From NCBI GenBank assembly GCA_937125225.1, contig CAKZLE010000027.1, positions 59,337 to 123,336 of the forward strand: DNA of 64,000 bases, in the 5' to 3' direction. Positions within the stretch are counted from its first letter, which is position 1; each line of letters opens with the position of its first letter. A program made the translations under genes and the position numbers. The stretch is from an uncultured Spirochaetia bacterium (GTDB lineage: Bacteria > Spirochaetota > Spirochaetia > CAKZLE01). Below the pieces are notes generated by a model. It searched no databases. It worked only from the letters and a program-made list of their open reading frames with translations, and was not told the DNA's origin. Of this stretch, positions 41,146-50,535 are shown piece after piece.

Positions 41146-43734
41146 CTAAAGCATATCCCAACTGATCTCAATCACCTCGACCGGATAGGTTGTAGCGGCT
41201 GTGGTTGCAGATATGGGAGTGGTAAGCAGCGTATTCACCCCTTTCCCAGGATGTACAAGATCCCCACTGCTGATCTCACCATCCTTATCGCTATCTATGA
41301 TGATACAAAGATGATACTCTCCAGGCTCAATACCCTCTATCAAATAGTTCGCTCTACCACTGCTGAAAGAGGTCGTATCACAATAGGCAGGAACGACCAC
41401 CTGTTCTAGCACTACGTTCGCTTCGGTAAAAAGACCGATGAATGCGAGCGTATCATCAGCTAGGGACTTGAGTATCGTACCATGTATCGTATTACCTGGA
41501 TCAGTGAAGGTGTAGGTCCCTGATTTGATTATTGAGGCCTTTTTATAGGTCGTCGTAGCAATCTTCGTATCATCGGTATCATAACAGACTGCTTTGATCG
41601 TCGTTACTGTCCCGTAGGCAATAGGTAGATTCTGACTGAATAGTTGTGTCGAGGTACTAGGATCTGCAGATGGCACTCCCCCGATCATCGTTGCCTGTGG
41701 ATCCGTCCCATCTGTCGTATAGAAGATCCTTGGTGACGGACAGGATATGCTGGAAAGGGAGACATGGAGACTATCATCAAATGGCCCATCAGAAGGGTCT
41801 GGTTGTAATCTCGGTGCTGTTGAATACCTATCAAGATAGGTTACTCCTTGTACCTGTAGATCGAATCCCCAGTTTCTCATCTCGATACCGATCTCTGGGA
41901 AAATGACGAACTCATCTGTAGGATAGGAGGAGGGTCTTTCGTTCCCGTCGGCATCATTAGCTTCATCATTGACATTCGGGATGAATGTGAGAAGACGTTG
42001 TTCGAGATCATCAGGAGCCACTGTCGGTGAGGTGGTCTCGGGTCCATACCGGTCCCCATTCGAATCATTCTCACTATAGAATCTTTCCCGCAGAAAGAGG
42101 GTGATATCGACTGCGATGATGGACTCATGAAGAGCATCACTTGGCTCGATCATCAACCCACCTCCTGAAATACTCTTATTATAGAGTCCCATTCGTCCCA
42201 TCATGAGTCTACTGTCACGAGGTAAATAGGCTGAACTGCCTGCCGTGGTATCCTGTTTGAAATAGCCCCGATCATTATATATATTCGTGATCACTGCTGA
42301 ATCATAGCCATAGTTACCATATTCATCATGAAACTGTTCCCATGTAGCGACCTGCTCCTCTGGCAGTCGAGAGTCTTCATAGATCGGGTGTGAATAGTCT
42401 TCAGTCCCTAGTTGGTGATCTTCCTCGTAGTAGACGGCATAGGCATAGAACCCGAGATCATCAGAATCCCTTGCCTCTCCACTTATTGTGTCTTCTTGTT
42501 GTGTTCCATATGCTGTTTGGCTCCACCAACTGGCATTCCAAGTAGCATATCCCCCTAGGTTTGGATCTGGAGTCAGATCTGCTTCTCTTTGACAACTGAC
42601 CCCTGTGAGAGGGAAGAAGGTGTCGGTCTCATTGACTACCCAGTACCAGCAATCAGTATCAGCACTCCAATTTGCTGCAGCTGTCGGACCTTCTCCATGC
42701 ATGGGAGACTCCCAGGTCGGAGTGATGTTCCAGTCTTCTTTCAACAAGTAGGCATCAACACCAGAGTAGATCCTACTGTTATAGACGATGGTACCTTCCT
42801 CATCTTTAATATCTTCTTCGACACCTCCGATCACCCTCTTCTGATAACAGGGGGCACCGGAGAGTGGATTATTTCTACTGGTTTCAACACCATCTCCATG
42901 CTGTAGATAGACGAACTTCCAGGGTGCATCACCGTTAGCAGAGAATACAACGTCTCCACTCTCGTAAGGGGTATGGTCATTGAGGTAGAATCTCAAATAT
43001 CCATAATCAGTAAAGTATATCTCTTTATAGATAATCTCAGAGGCTACTCCAGTGTACTCGACACCCTCCTTCGGCATCGTCTCGACTTCTAGAGAGAAGG
43101 TATCCTCAGAGAGATCGAAGAGGATAAGATCAGTATCTGATTCGAAAGTGTCCTCATCGAAGATCACAAAGATGTCAGCAGCCTGCTTGATTGATTCTCT
43201 TGTGATCCCTGTCTCATCATCTAAATAGACGGTAAAATACAGGTCTTGATCAGGTCCCGGATCATTCTTCCATCCCGGGAGATAGGTCGCATGGTCCCAG
43301 TATTCATCAAGATCAGGTTCAATCTCATCATTGGGATCTGCATCATAGTCATAATCCTCCCATTCCCAGCTGTTTCTATCATGATCGTCATATTGTGTAC
43401 CGGCGATCCCTGGAGAGAAGTCTGTGATAGTATCAACTACGGTCTTGGGGATATAGGCAATAAAGCTATAGGCGATCTTCATCTTATCAGGCGTCCAATA
43501 CCCTTGTCCGCTCTCTGTATCAGGGGTGAGACTCCTGTCTTGTAGTGTCTGTTCTCTTACTGCAAAAGACACTCCATCCTCAGGAGGGGTTGGATCTGAC
43601 CAGATAAGGCTTTGAGTATCAGGAGGATCTCCACCATTGGGGTCCTCAGGTTCTTGAGGACATCCGATAAAGATCAGAGATATTACTAAAAATAGGGATA
43701 CGATGAGATAGGTTGTTCTTTCTTTCACGATCAT
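41146..43734 (-). CDS. Large lipoprotein with chitobiase C-terminal-like domain
   Basis: An 862-residue secreted protein. MIVKERTTYLIVSLFLVISLIFIGC is a lipoprotein signal with the modified Cys following, then an acidic/proline linker (PQEPEDPNGGDPPD). Aspartate and tyrosine are abundant. Near residues 680-760 a chitobiase/hexosaminidase C-terminal-type fold reads ISCPSPRIFYTTDGTDPQATM...TTIKAVCYD, usual in surface glycan or adhesion proteins, and the last 100 residues (GIEPGEYHLCIIIDSDKDGEISSGD) look like a beta-sandwich with an EF-hand-like acidic loop. I do not recognise the central part. Function unknown; outer-membrane display is likely. It is a single gene whose end converges with the HD gene. 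Confidence 0.83.
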   Translation of the reverse strand: MIVKERTTYLIVSLFLVISLIFIGCPQEPEDPNGGDPPDTQSLIWSDPTPPEDGVSFAVREQTLQDRSLTPDTESGQGYWTPDKMKIAYSFIAYIPKTVVDTITDFSPGIAGTQYDDHDRNSWEWEDYDYDADPNDEIEPDLDEYWDHATYLPGWKNDPGPDQDLYFTVYLDDETGITRESIKQAADIFVIFDEDTFESDTDLILFDLSEDTFSLEVETMPKEGVEYTGVASEIIYKEIYFTDYGYLRFYLNDHTPYESGDVVFSANGDAPWKFVYLQHGDGVETSRNNPLSGAPCYQKRVIGGVEEDIKDEEGTIVYNSRIYSGVDAYLLKEDWNITPTWESPMHGEGPTAAANWSADTDCWYWVVNETDTFFPLTGVSCQREADLTPDPNLGGYATWNASWWSQTAYGTQQEDTISGEARDSDDLGFYAYAVYYEEDHQLGTEDYSHPIYEDSRLPEEQVATWEQFHDEYGNYGYDSAVITNIYNDRGYFKQDTTAGSSAYLPRDSRLMMGRMGLYNKSISGGGLMIEPSDALHESIIAVDITLFLRERFYSENDSNGDRYGPETTSPTVAPDDLEQRLLTFIPNVNDEANDADGNERPSSYPTDEFVIFPEIGIEMRNWGFDLQVQGVTYLDRYSTAPRLQPDPSDGPFDDSLHVSLSSISCPSPRIFYTTDGTDPQATMIGGVPSADPSTSTQLFSQNLPIAYGTVTTIKAVCYDTDDTKIATTTYKKASIIKSGTYTFTDPGNTIHGTILKSLADDTLAFIGLFTEANVVLEQVVVPAYCDTTSFSSGRANYLIEGIEPGEYHLCIIIDSDKDGEISSGDLVHPGKGVNTLLTTPISATTAATTYPVEVIEISWDML

Positions 43735-43893
43735 TACTCCTTCGGATTCATCTCGTAAGGAAAGAGTCTTAATCGTGGAGGTCTTCTTATCTTAGGAACT
43801 AGTATATCAAGATCATTCCTAACAGATGATTATATCATAGGGGATAAGGGGTATAAAGATTCTGAGATAGTAATAATTGACAAATGACAAAAA

Positions 43894-45141
43894 CTATCTA
43901 CTCTCTTCAACAGCTTTATAGGCTGCACGATCCTCACGATGATCAGAGGGTGTCAAGAGTCTGCTTTTTGTCAGGGATATCAGAGCAGACCCGATAGGAG
44001 CAGTGATGATGATACTCATGACAGCGATTGCCAGTATGATCATTCCCGGTGCTGTATCCATCCCTCTCGATTGCATAGCTATGAGAGGATATGATCCTAT
44101 CGCTGCCTGAACAGTAGCCTTCGGAAGGTAGGAGATGGTTATGAACAGTCGCTCTTTCCTGTTGAATGAACTCTTGAAGAGGCAGATCTGGACCCCGATC
44201 GATCTTCCTATCAACCCGACCCCTATGATCGCCACTCCTCCGAGTCCTGCCTGGATTGCTGTTGGAATATCGACCTCTGATCCGATGAGGGAGAAGAGGA
44301 GGATCTGAGCGAAGACCCAGACCTTTCCCAGCTTTGAAGAGATCTCATGAGCCATGTGTTCATTCTTCTCCAGAATGAAGAAACCTATAGCCATGATGGC
44401 TAAGAGCGCTGAGAAGGGGAAGAGCATATTTATCTGATCCTGAAAGGAGAGCAATATGATCGCTATACCAATCACGATAAGGGTCCGCTTCGTTGCTCGA
44501 GGATCGAGCCGTATGAAGAGTCTATAGCAGAGATAGCCTATACCGGTACCAATGATCACTCCAGAAAGTACTGATACAGGAACCAAGATGATATTCTCGA
44601 ACATATTCACCGAATCTCCTACGTAGATCCCGATGAAGGAGGTACATAGGACGATAGCGACAGCATCATCGACAGAGGCACCTGCGAGAACGAGGGTAGG
44701 AACTCCTGCATCGACTCCGAGCCCCTCTTCGATCGTCTCTATCATATGAGGGACGATGACTGCAGGGGAGACTGCTGCGAGGACACTTCCTAGCATCGCT
44801 GCCTCGAGTCGGGTGACATCAAGGAGGAGTGGACCGAATAGGGTGATGATAGCGACCTCGCAAAGGCAAGGTATGAAGGCCATGAGCAGTGCTCGAAAGC
44901 CCACTTTCTGCAGGGCTTTTCTACTGAGTTCGAAGCCTGCACGTAATAGGATGACGATCAATGCGATGAGTCTGAGGTCTGCAGAGACCAGTACTATCTC
45001 ACTATTGAGAGCATCTAAAGCGAATGGGCCTAATAGTATTCCGGTAAAAAGGAGTCCGATAAGTCCGGGTAGGTGAAGCTTCTCAAAGAGCCAGCTTGCG
45101 ATCAACCCTATCAGAACAAGTTCTGCGATGCCGAATGCCAT
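43894..45141 (-). CDS. Cation:proton antiporter (CPA family)
   Basis: A 415-residue protein with 11 to 13 membrane segments. The family motifs are GLIGLLFTGILLGP, the unwound-helix region AAVSPAVIVPHM, and the ion-binding aspartate pair D158-D159 in AGASVDDAVAIVL. It lacks the C-terminal RCK domain of Kef potassium channels, so it is likely to be a plain sodium or potassium/proton exchanger. The gene stands alone. Confidence 0.9.
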   Translation of the reverse strand: MAFGIAELVLIGLIASWLFEKLHLPGLIGLLFTGILLGPFALDALNSEIVLVSADLRLIALIVILLRAGFELSRKALQKVGFRALLMAFIPCLCEVAIITLFGPLLLDVTRLEAAMLGSVLAAVSPAVIVPHMIETIEEGLGVDAGVPTLVLAGASVDDAVAIVLCTSFIGIYVGDSVNMFENIILVPVSVLSGVIIGTGIGYLCYRLFIRLDPRATKRTLIVIGIAIILLSFQDQINMLFPFSALLAIMAIGFFILEKNEHMAHEISSKLGKVWVFAQILLFSLIGSEVDIPTAIQAGLGGVAIIGVGLIGRSIGVQICLFKSSFNRKERLFITISYLPKATVQAAIGSYPLIAMQSRGMDTAPGMIILAIAVMSIIITAPIGSALISLTKSRLLTPSDHREDRAAYKAVEESR

Positions 45142-45337
45142 GGTGAATCCTCCGTTTGCAGCTTAGATTCACTGCAGTATCAGTAGGAGTCATCAGCCGG
45201 TGTCGGCGGTTTCATAGGAGGTACTCCATCTCCTTGAGTCATGGTATCTAAATGAGAGATGACCTGTCAATACCAAGGTGTTCAATGGATTTACAAAAAG
45301 ATTACATCATGTATATTTCAGAATCATATCTCTATGC

Positions 45338-45343
45338 TATAAT
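45338..45343 (+). promoter_or_regulatory. -10 box before the lamin-tail/CotH cluster
   Basis: A perfect TATAAT, with only a weak -35 region about 16-17 bp upstream (TTTCAG at 45316-45321). It lies downstream of an ATG at 45252 and upstream of ATG 45378, which supports the later start for the first lamin-tail gene. Confidence 0.5.
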
Positions 45344-45377
45344 AGTGCTATTGAATAGAGAGTATAGGCTGGTTTTC

Positions 45378-46310
45378 ATGAAAAAGACGATAAGTATAGG
45401 ACTGTTTCTCATTATCTCAGTGTTCGTATATGGTATTGACCAAGGGGTCATAATCAATGAGGTCGCATCAACTGGAGCCTATGAGTTCATAGAGTTGCAT
45501 AATCCTGATGCTACTCCGATCGACCTCGATGAACGGTGGAGTCTCATCGACTCAAAAGAGGGTATCGCAGATGCTGATACAGCGATCCTGATACCGAAAG
45601 GGACCATCATCGAGGCTGGAGGTTATCTGGTCATTGCACCCTATAAGACACAATTGCTCTCTGATGCAGTACCTGAGGAGATTCCTGAAGATGTTCTCGC
45701 TGTTGAATCTTTCTGGCTCTCATCTCATGATGAGTTGACTCTCATGTATGAGGATACGATCCTGGAATCTATCAGCTGGGAGACGAGTGTGAACAGTATG
45801 GGGCGAGACCCGGATGATCCGGGTAATTTCATCTCTGGTGTTCTGGTACCAACCCCGGGAGAGAAGAACGAGCGCGATCCGCTTGCGTTAGGAACGACCG
45901 ATATCGTGATCAATGAGGTCTGTTCAAAGGGTATCGACTTCATCGAGCTATATAATAATGGCGATACAGATTATGAATTCTCTTCAGGTGATTGGACTCT
46001 TCATGATAGCAGACGAAATGATAGCTTCGTCATCCCTGACGGGACGACGATAAAAAGTCATGGACTATTGGTGATCTATCCGGACTTGATCCGACTACCC
46101 CTATCAGCCCCACGATACTCCATTGCATCACAAGAGGGGAATCGGTTCGGTCTGAGTGAACGTGATACCATCTATCTGCGTTATAAGAATAGTATCGTTG
46201 ATATGACAAGTTGGATGCTCCATGTATCGAGTAAGGGGCGCTATCCTGACGGGTCAGCAAGCTGGGATGAGGATCTACTACTCTCACCCGGTAAGACAAA
46301 CAGGAACTAG
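45378..46310 (+). CDS. Secreted protein with two lamin-tail domains
   Basis: A 310-residue secreted protein. The start at 45378 begins a signal peptide (MKKTISIGLFLIISVFVYG), and a promoter -10 box lies just upstream; the longer frame from 45252 would put 42 non-secretory residues before it. Two LTD (lamin-tail) domains follow: GVIINEVASTGAYEFIELHN...SISWETSVNSMGRDPDDPG and DIVINEVCSKGIDFIELYN...MTSWMLHVSSKGRYPDG. LTDs are beta-sandwich modules of bacterial surface proteins and nucleases. It is followed at 3 bp by the CotH gene and is a paralog of the gene at 48973, so the three form one operon. Confidence 0.85.
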   Translation: MKKTISIGLFLIISVFVYGIDQGVIINEVASTGAYEFIELHNPDATPIDLDERWSLIDSKEGIADADTAILIPKGTIIEAGGYLVIAPYKTQLLSDAVPEEIPEDVLAVESFWLSSHDELTLMYEDTILESISWETSVNSMGRDPDDPGNFISGVLVPTPGEKNERDPLALGTTDIVINEVCSKGIDFIELYNNGDTDYEFSSGDWTLHDSRRNDSFVIPDGTTIKSHGLLVIYPDLIRLPLSAPRYSIASQEGNRFGLSERDTIYLRYKNSIVDMTSWMLHVSSKGRYPDGSASWDEDLLLSPGKTNRN

Positions 46311-46312
46311 CT

Positions 46313-48967
46313 ATGAAAAAGATTAGACTTACACAACTATTGTTCATAATCACTATCGTATTACTTGCTGGCTGTGCGACGACCGGTGATGAGGCTGTAT
46401 CAGGGAGTGTCCCTGTCGCTACTGATCGATTTGACGAAATCATCAGTCAGAGGTCTGCCGTATTACAGGAGATCGATTCAACTACTGTTATCATCAATGA
46501 GGTCTCTTTTTGGAATACCACAGAGTTTGAGGCTGATGATGGGAGTTTCCCCCGTTGGATAGAGTTGAAGAACAGTTCTGATGAACCTCAACAGATAGAG
46601 GGGTGGAGAGTCGTCATTCATGATGCAGATGGGACTTCCTCCCGTTTCTCTGCTTTTCCTTCACTGGAGCTTACTGCTGGTGAGATCAGGATCATTGCAT
46701 TCGTTCCTGAACTCTCAAAACTTCCCGTTCGTGCTATCAGGTTCGGGGCAGAACTCCCTGATACCACTACTGCAATAGAACTCATCGATGGTGAACAGAA
46801 CCGTATCGACCGGTTCGATATCACACCTGTTGCAGAGAGTGATTGGACACAACCTTCCAAGAGTGATTTCTCACAGCTTCGTGATACGATTCTTCTCCAT
46901 GAGATTCGAGTCGGTTCAACTGCTACTCCAGGAATTGATAATAATGTCAGGATCGAGGCTCCTCGATTCTCTTATGAGTCAGGGTTCTTCGATGAGCTAG
47001 AGATGAGTTTTGATGTATCAACGATCCCTGAGGGGTATCAGATACGATATACTATCAATGATGGACTGACTTGGGAGGATGATGTACATCTCGGAATAAG
47101 AGATTGGGACTATCCTACTATGGTCAGCGGAGTAGCTTACAGTGAACCTGTCACATTGACCGAGACAGCAGTAGTGAAAGCACGGATGTATGCTCCTTCT
47201 GGAGCCTGCAGTGAACTAGTCACAAAGACCTATTTTATAGGAGAAGAGACTTCCCTCCCTGTCGTCTCTCTCACAGCAGACCCCGCAGATCTCTGGGATG
47301 ATTATCAGGGTATCTATACAGCAGGATTGGATGCTGAGGATCCGAACTATAAGAAGAAAGCCTTTCGGATGGTAGATTTCTCCTATTTCAAAGATAATAC
47401 CGTATCAGAACCTGTGATCGATGAGTCCTATATATTCAGGATCTATGGTCTCTCCTCTCGTGGATATGCTCAGAAATCAGTGGCGATCTATGCAAAAGAA
47501 CCGGGAACTACAGACAGGATCCCCAATGAGTTCTTCAGTGAAGGTTCTGCTAAAGATATAGAATCATTCTATTCTATCGTCTTAAGGAACTCCGGGGGTG
47601 ATAATCCTCGTTCGATGTTCCGTGATGCTCTAGCTACGGATATCACCACAGGATATGGTGTTGAGAAGCAGGATTATTCACCTACTATCGTATTCCTTAA
47701 TGGACAGTATTGGGGAATCTATAACATTCGTGAGAAGATAAACGAGTATCTTATTGAAGATCAGACTGGAGCAGACCCTGATAATATAGATCTTATCGAG
47801 GGATCCTATAGAGATTCGATGGCGGTGAAAGAGGGTGACTTCATAGCGATGGATGAACTGTTCACCTTAGTGAATACAGTCGATGCAAAATATGAAAAGA
47901 CCTATGCGATTTATGAGGAGATGATAGATATCGATAATTTTATCGATTATGTCATATTCCAGGTCTTCATCAATAATGGGGACTGGCCTTGGAGTAACTC
48001 AAAATATTGGAGACCTCGTACAGAAGATGGACGATGGAGATTCATTCTCTTTGATACTGATGAGAGCTTTGACACAGAGGAGTTCAATACCAAGAACTTC
48101 CCGGATGTCGGATACCCCAAAGGTCTTCCAAGCTTTGATATGCTTGCCTATGTCTATTCTGATGAGAATAGCTCACTAGTCAGTAAGACTTTACGACAAT
48201 TGATGAGGAATCAGGGCTTCTATGATAAGTTCTTTGCCCGCTATGAGTATCTACTTGATACCCATCTGACCTCGAAGATGCTACAGGATAAGATTGACAA
48301 CCATGTTGACCTCATAGAAGAAGAGATGGCTCGTCACTGTGACAGATGGACCTATGAAGATTTCATATTAGAGAAGTATTCTTACCGAGATCTGGAAAAC
48401 TGGTACCATGAGGTACAGGTCATAAGAGACTTCTCAGATGAGAGAATAGACTATATTGAAGCTTTTCTTGTCGATTTTAAGAATAGGATACAACCTCCTA
48501 GTCTGAGTCGAATCGATAATGGTGGATTCGAAGAGGAAGATCTGTCAATGTGGAATACGGGTTGGTCTTCTGATAAGGTCTTCACAGAGGTCATTGAGAT
48601 GGATGATTCTCAAGTTGGGTATTTCAAGATACTTGAGGGTGGTAAGAATCCATGGGATTCAGTAGCGTTAGCCTATGATAATATTATGATCGATGAGGGG
48701 GAGACTCTTAGGTTCTCCTTTGATATCAAAGCTGAAAGTAGATTCAAAGAGGGTGACTTCATACGAATGATCATCCTCGAGAGTGAAAGTTATGATACGA
48801 TCGCTACCAAAGATTTTGTCCCCTCTACTGATTGGGAGAATGAAAGGATGACTTTTTCCTATTCAGGTCCTACCATATTCACGGGAAGACTTCAGATTCG
48901 AGTTGGTAATCTACCGACTGGTCAGGAAGTCTATATTGATAATCTAACTATTGAAGTTGCGGAGTGA
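46313..48967 (+). CDS. CotH-kinase lipoprotein with lamin-tail and carbohydrate-binding-like domains
   Basis: An 884-residue lipoprotein (signal peptide ending LLAGC). Residues about 55-165 are an LTD (IIINEVSFWNTTEF-like start, PRWIELKNSSDEP). A Fn3/chitobiase-like module follows (IRYTINDGLTWED). The CotH kinase-like domain spans about 300-700: FRIYGLSSRGYAQKSVAIYAKE, IVLRNSGGDNPRSMFRDAL, TIVFLNGQYWGIYNIREKINEYL, and RWRFILFDTDESF with the metal-binding Asp residues. The C-terminal part (NGGFEEEDLSMWNTGW...VYIDNLTIEV) is a CBM4/9-like sandwich. CotH proteins are atypical protein kinases in spore coats; here it is an exported protein in an organism with no visible spore genes. It may phosphorylate surface proteins. 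Confidence 0.86.
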   Translation: MKKIRLTQLLFIITIVLLAGCATTGDEAVSGSVPVATDRFDEIISQRSAVLQEIDSTTVIINEVSFWNTTEFEADDGSFPRWIELKNSSDEPQQIEGWRVVIHDADGTSSRFSAFPSLELTAGEIRIIAFVPELSKLPVRAIRFGAELPDTTTAIELIDGEQNRIDRFDITPVAESDWTQPSKSDFSQLRDTILLHEIRVGSTATPGIDNNVRIEAPRFSYESGFFDELEMSFDVSTIPEGYQIRYTINDGLTWEDDVHLGIRDWDYPTMVSGVAYSEPVTLTETAVVKARMYAPSGACSELVTKTYFIGEETSLPVVSLTADPADLWDDYQGIYTAGLDAEDPNYKKKAFRMVDFSYFKDNTVSEPVIDESYIFRIYGLSSRGYAQKSVAIYAKEPGTTDRIPNEFFSEGSAKDIESFYSIVLRNSGGDNPRSMFRDALATDITTGYGVEKQDYSPTIVFLNGQYWGIYNIREKINEYLIEDQTGADPDNIDLIEGSYRDSMAVKEGDFIAMDELFTLVNTVDAKYEKTYAIYEEMIDIDNFIDYVIFQVFINNGDWPWSNSKYWRPRTEDGRWRFILFDTDESFDTEEFNTKNFPDVGYPKGLPSFDMLAYVYSDENSSLVSKTLRQLMRNQGFYDKFFARYEYLLDTHLTSKMLQDKIDNHVDLIEEEMARHCDRWTYEDFILEKYSYRDLENWYHEVQVIRDFSDERIDYIEAFLVDFKNRIQPPSLSRIDNGGFEEEDLSMWNTGWSSDKVFTEVIEMDDSQVGYFKILEGGKNPWDSVALAYDNIMIDEGETLRFSFDIKAESRFKEGDFIRMIILESESYDTIATKDFVPSTDWENERMTFSYSGPTIFTGRLQIRVGNLPTGQEVYIDNLTIEVAE

Positions 48968-48972
48968 TAGAT

Positions 48973-49923
48973 ATGAAGAAAATGATTTTAGGTATCCTAA
49001 CTACGACTATTCTATTAATGCTTCTTGGCTGTGCAACACCGGTACCACCGGTAGAGACCGTTGAATCTCCTGTCTTGGATCCCATACCAGCTAAACCTGA
49101 GTTCATCGTCATAAATGAGGTGGCCTCGGTTGGAGATTATGAGTTCATAGAACTCTTTAACCTCTCCTCCTATCCTGTGATCTTCTCAGAAGGTTGGGTC
49201 GTATCCGATAATGGAAGGGGTTATGAGGATGGAGATACTCCATTCATCATTCCTGAAGGAACGACAATAGGTGCCTATGGCTATCTCTTGATATGTCCTT
49301 TCGCAGAAAAGAATGCTAAGAGCGTCCTTAATGATAAGGACCTTCCTGCCGATGCTTTATGTGATACCTCCTTCTCTATAGGTTCAGCAGATTCTATTAC
49401 TCTCTACTTTGAGAATACTATTGTTGATACCATATCCTGGGAAAGTGATGTGAACTCTTTTGGCCGAGTCTCTGATGGACTACCAGAGATGAGTACTATG
49501 CTCGTCGCTACACCGGGTAGTGCCAATATCCTAGAACCCACCACAGATGAGTTCAGTATCAGGATCAATGAAATCTGCTCTAAAGGTGAGGACTATGTTG
49601 AGATCATCAATTCTGGGGAGTTGCGATATCTCTTTGAACCGAACTCCTGGTATCTGGAAGATTCTCAAAAGAATCGTGATATCAAGATCGAGAGTGGCTT
49701 AAGACTGAAACCTGGTGAGGTCTATGTGATCTATACTGGGGATGCTGATGATCCGCTGAAGCTCGGTAGCTCAGACACTGTTATACTTCGTTACAAGGAC
49801 GAGGTGGTAGATAGGTATACCTGGAGTGAACATGTACAGAGTGTAGGGAGAGACCCCGAAGACCTCGATAGCTGGGTAGCTATGGTAAAGACTCCGGGGG
49901 AGACTAATGAGCTCTCTCAATAG
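48973..49923 (+). CDS. Lipoprotein with two lamin-tail domains
   Basis: A 316-residue lipoprotein and paralog of the protein encoded at 45378. ATG 48973 is preferred over GTG 48964 because GGAG is 8 bases before it. Signal peptide ends MLLGC. LTD 1 is FIVINEVASVGDYEFIELFN...TISWESDVNSFGRVSDG; LTD 2 is SIRINEICSKGEDYVEIIN...RYTWSEHVQSVGRDPEDL. The two proteins share the same domain pair, but one is a soluble-type secreted protein and the other lipid-anchored. The stop abuts the convergent DUF4956 gene. Confidence 0.85.
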   Translation: MKKMILGILTTTILLMLLGCATPVPPVETVESPVLDPIPAKPEFIVINEVASVGDYEFIELFNLSSYPVIFSEGWVVSDNGRGYEDGDTPFIIPEGTTIGAYGYLLICPFAEKNAKSVLNDKDLPADALCDTSFSIGSADSITLYFENTIVDTISWESDVNSFGRVSDGLPEMSTMLVATPGSANILEPTTDEFSIRINEICSKGEDYVEIINSGELRYLFEPNSWYLEDSQKNRDIKIESGLRLKPGEVYVIYTGDADDPLKLGSSDTVILRYKDEVVDRYTWSEHVQSVGRDPEDLDSWVAMVKTPGETNELSQ

Positions 49924-50535
49924 TTAGTTTCCCTCATAATGCTGTAGGAAGTAGGGATACTTGTTCGCATCATAGATGACATCTATCATGGCAGTATCAC
50001 GCAGAAAGTTGATACTGCCTATCTTCATATCGAGAATCTCGATACCGAGTCGATCTTCTAGGTCTCTTTTCAGCTCTTCATGATTCTCTGGTTTGATCAT
50101 GGCGATCTTTTCATATCTGATCGAGAAGTTCCCATGTGCTTTTCTGAACCAGAGCAATTCAAGTAATAGTACTATGATAAGGATCGTAGCATTCACCCCT
50201 AGGATGATGAAGGTGCTATACCCTACTGCTGTCAGAGAGTTGATCACAGCGAGGGTGATAGACAGAAAGAGATAGGTCATCTCTCTGATCTGAACAGGAA
50301 GGGTCCTGTATCGCAAGATCCCGAAGATCGCAAAGAGTCCTAAAGCAAGTCCGAGTTCCATATTCACACTTGATAGGAGATAACAGAGAAAGAATACTGT
50401 CATCCCAATGATGATGAAGGTGAAGACGAACTCCTTCTTCTTTGACTTAGGGTAGTAGAGGAATCCTGCGGTGATGACGAGCATCACCATGGTGATCAAA
50501 AACCTGACCATGAGATCAATAATTGCCTGAGACAT
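49924..50535 (-). CDS. DUF4956 membrane protein
   Basis: A 203-residue protein with about five hydrophobic segments, then a soluble C-terminal alpha/beta domain (EELKRDLEDRLGIEILDMKIGSINFLRDTAMIDVIYD). The text GLFAIFGILRYRTLPVQIREMTYLFLSITLAVINSL is characteristic of DUF4956. Its start overlaps the VTC gene by 20 bp, so the two are translationally coupled. DUF4956, VTC and CotH genes recur together in bacteria; the biochemical role of DUF4956 is unknown. A membrane partner for the polymerase is a reasonable guess. Confidence 0.88.
   Translation of the reverse strand: MSQAIIDLMVRFLITMVMLVITAGFLYYPKSKKKEFVFTFIIIGMTVFFLCYLLSSVNMELGLALGLFAIFGILRYRTLPVQIREMTYLFLSITLAVINSLTAVGYSTFIILGVNATILIIVLLLELLWFRKAHGNFSIRYEKIAMIKPENHEELKRDLEDRLGIEILDMKIGSINFLRDTAMIDVIYDANKYPYFLQHYEGN

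Noticed and set aside
45252..45377. N-terminal extension of the first lamin-tail protein
   Set aside because: It would precede a good signal peptide, and a TATAAT box lies within it; ATG 45378 is the natural start.
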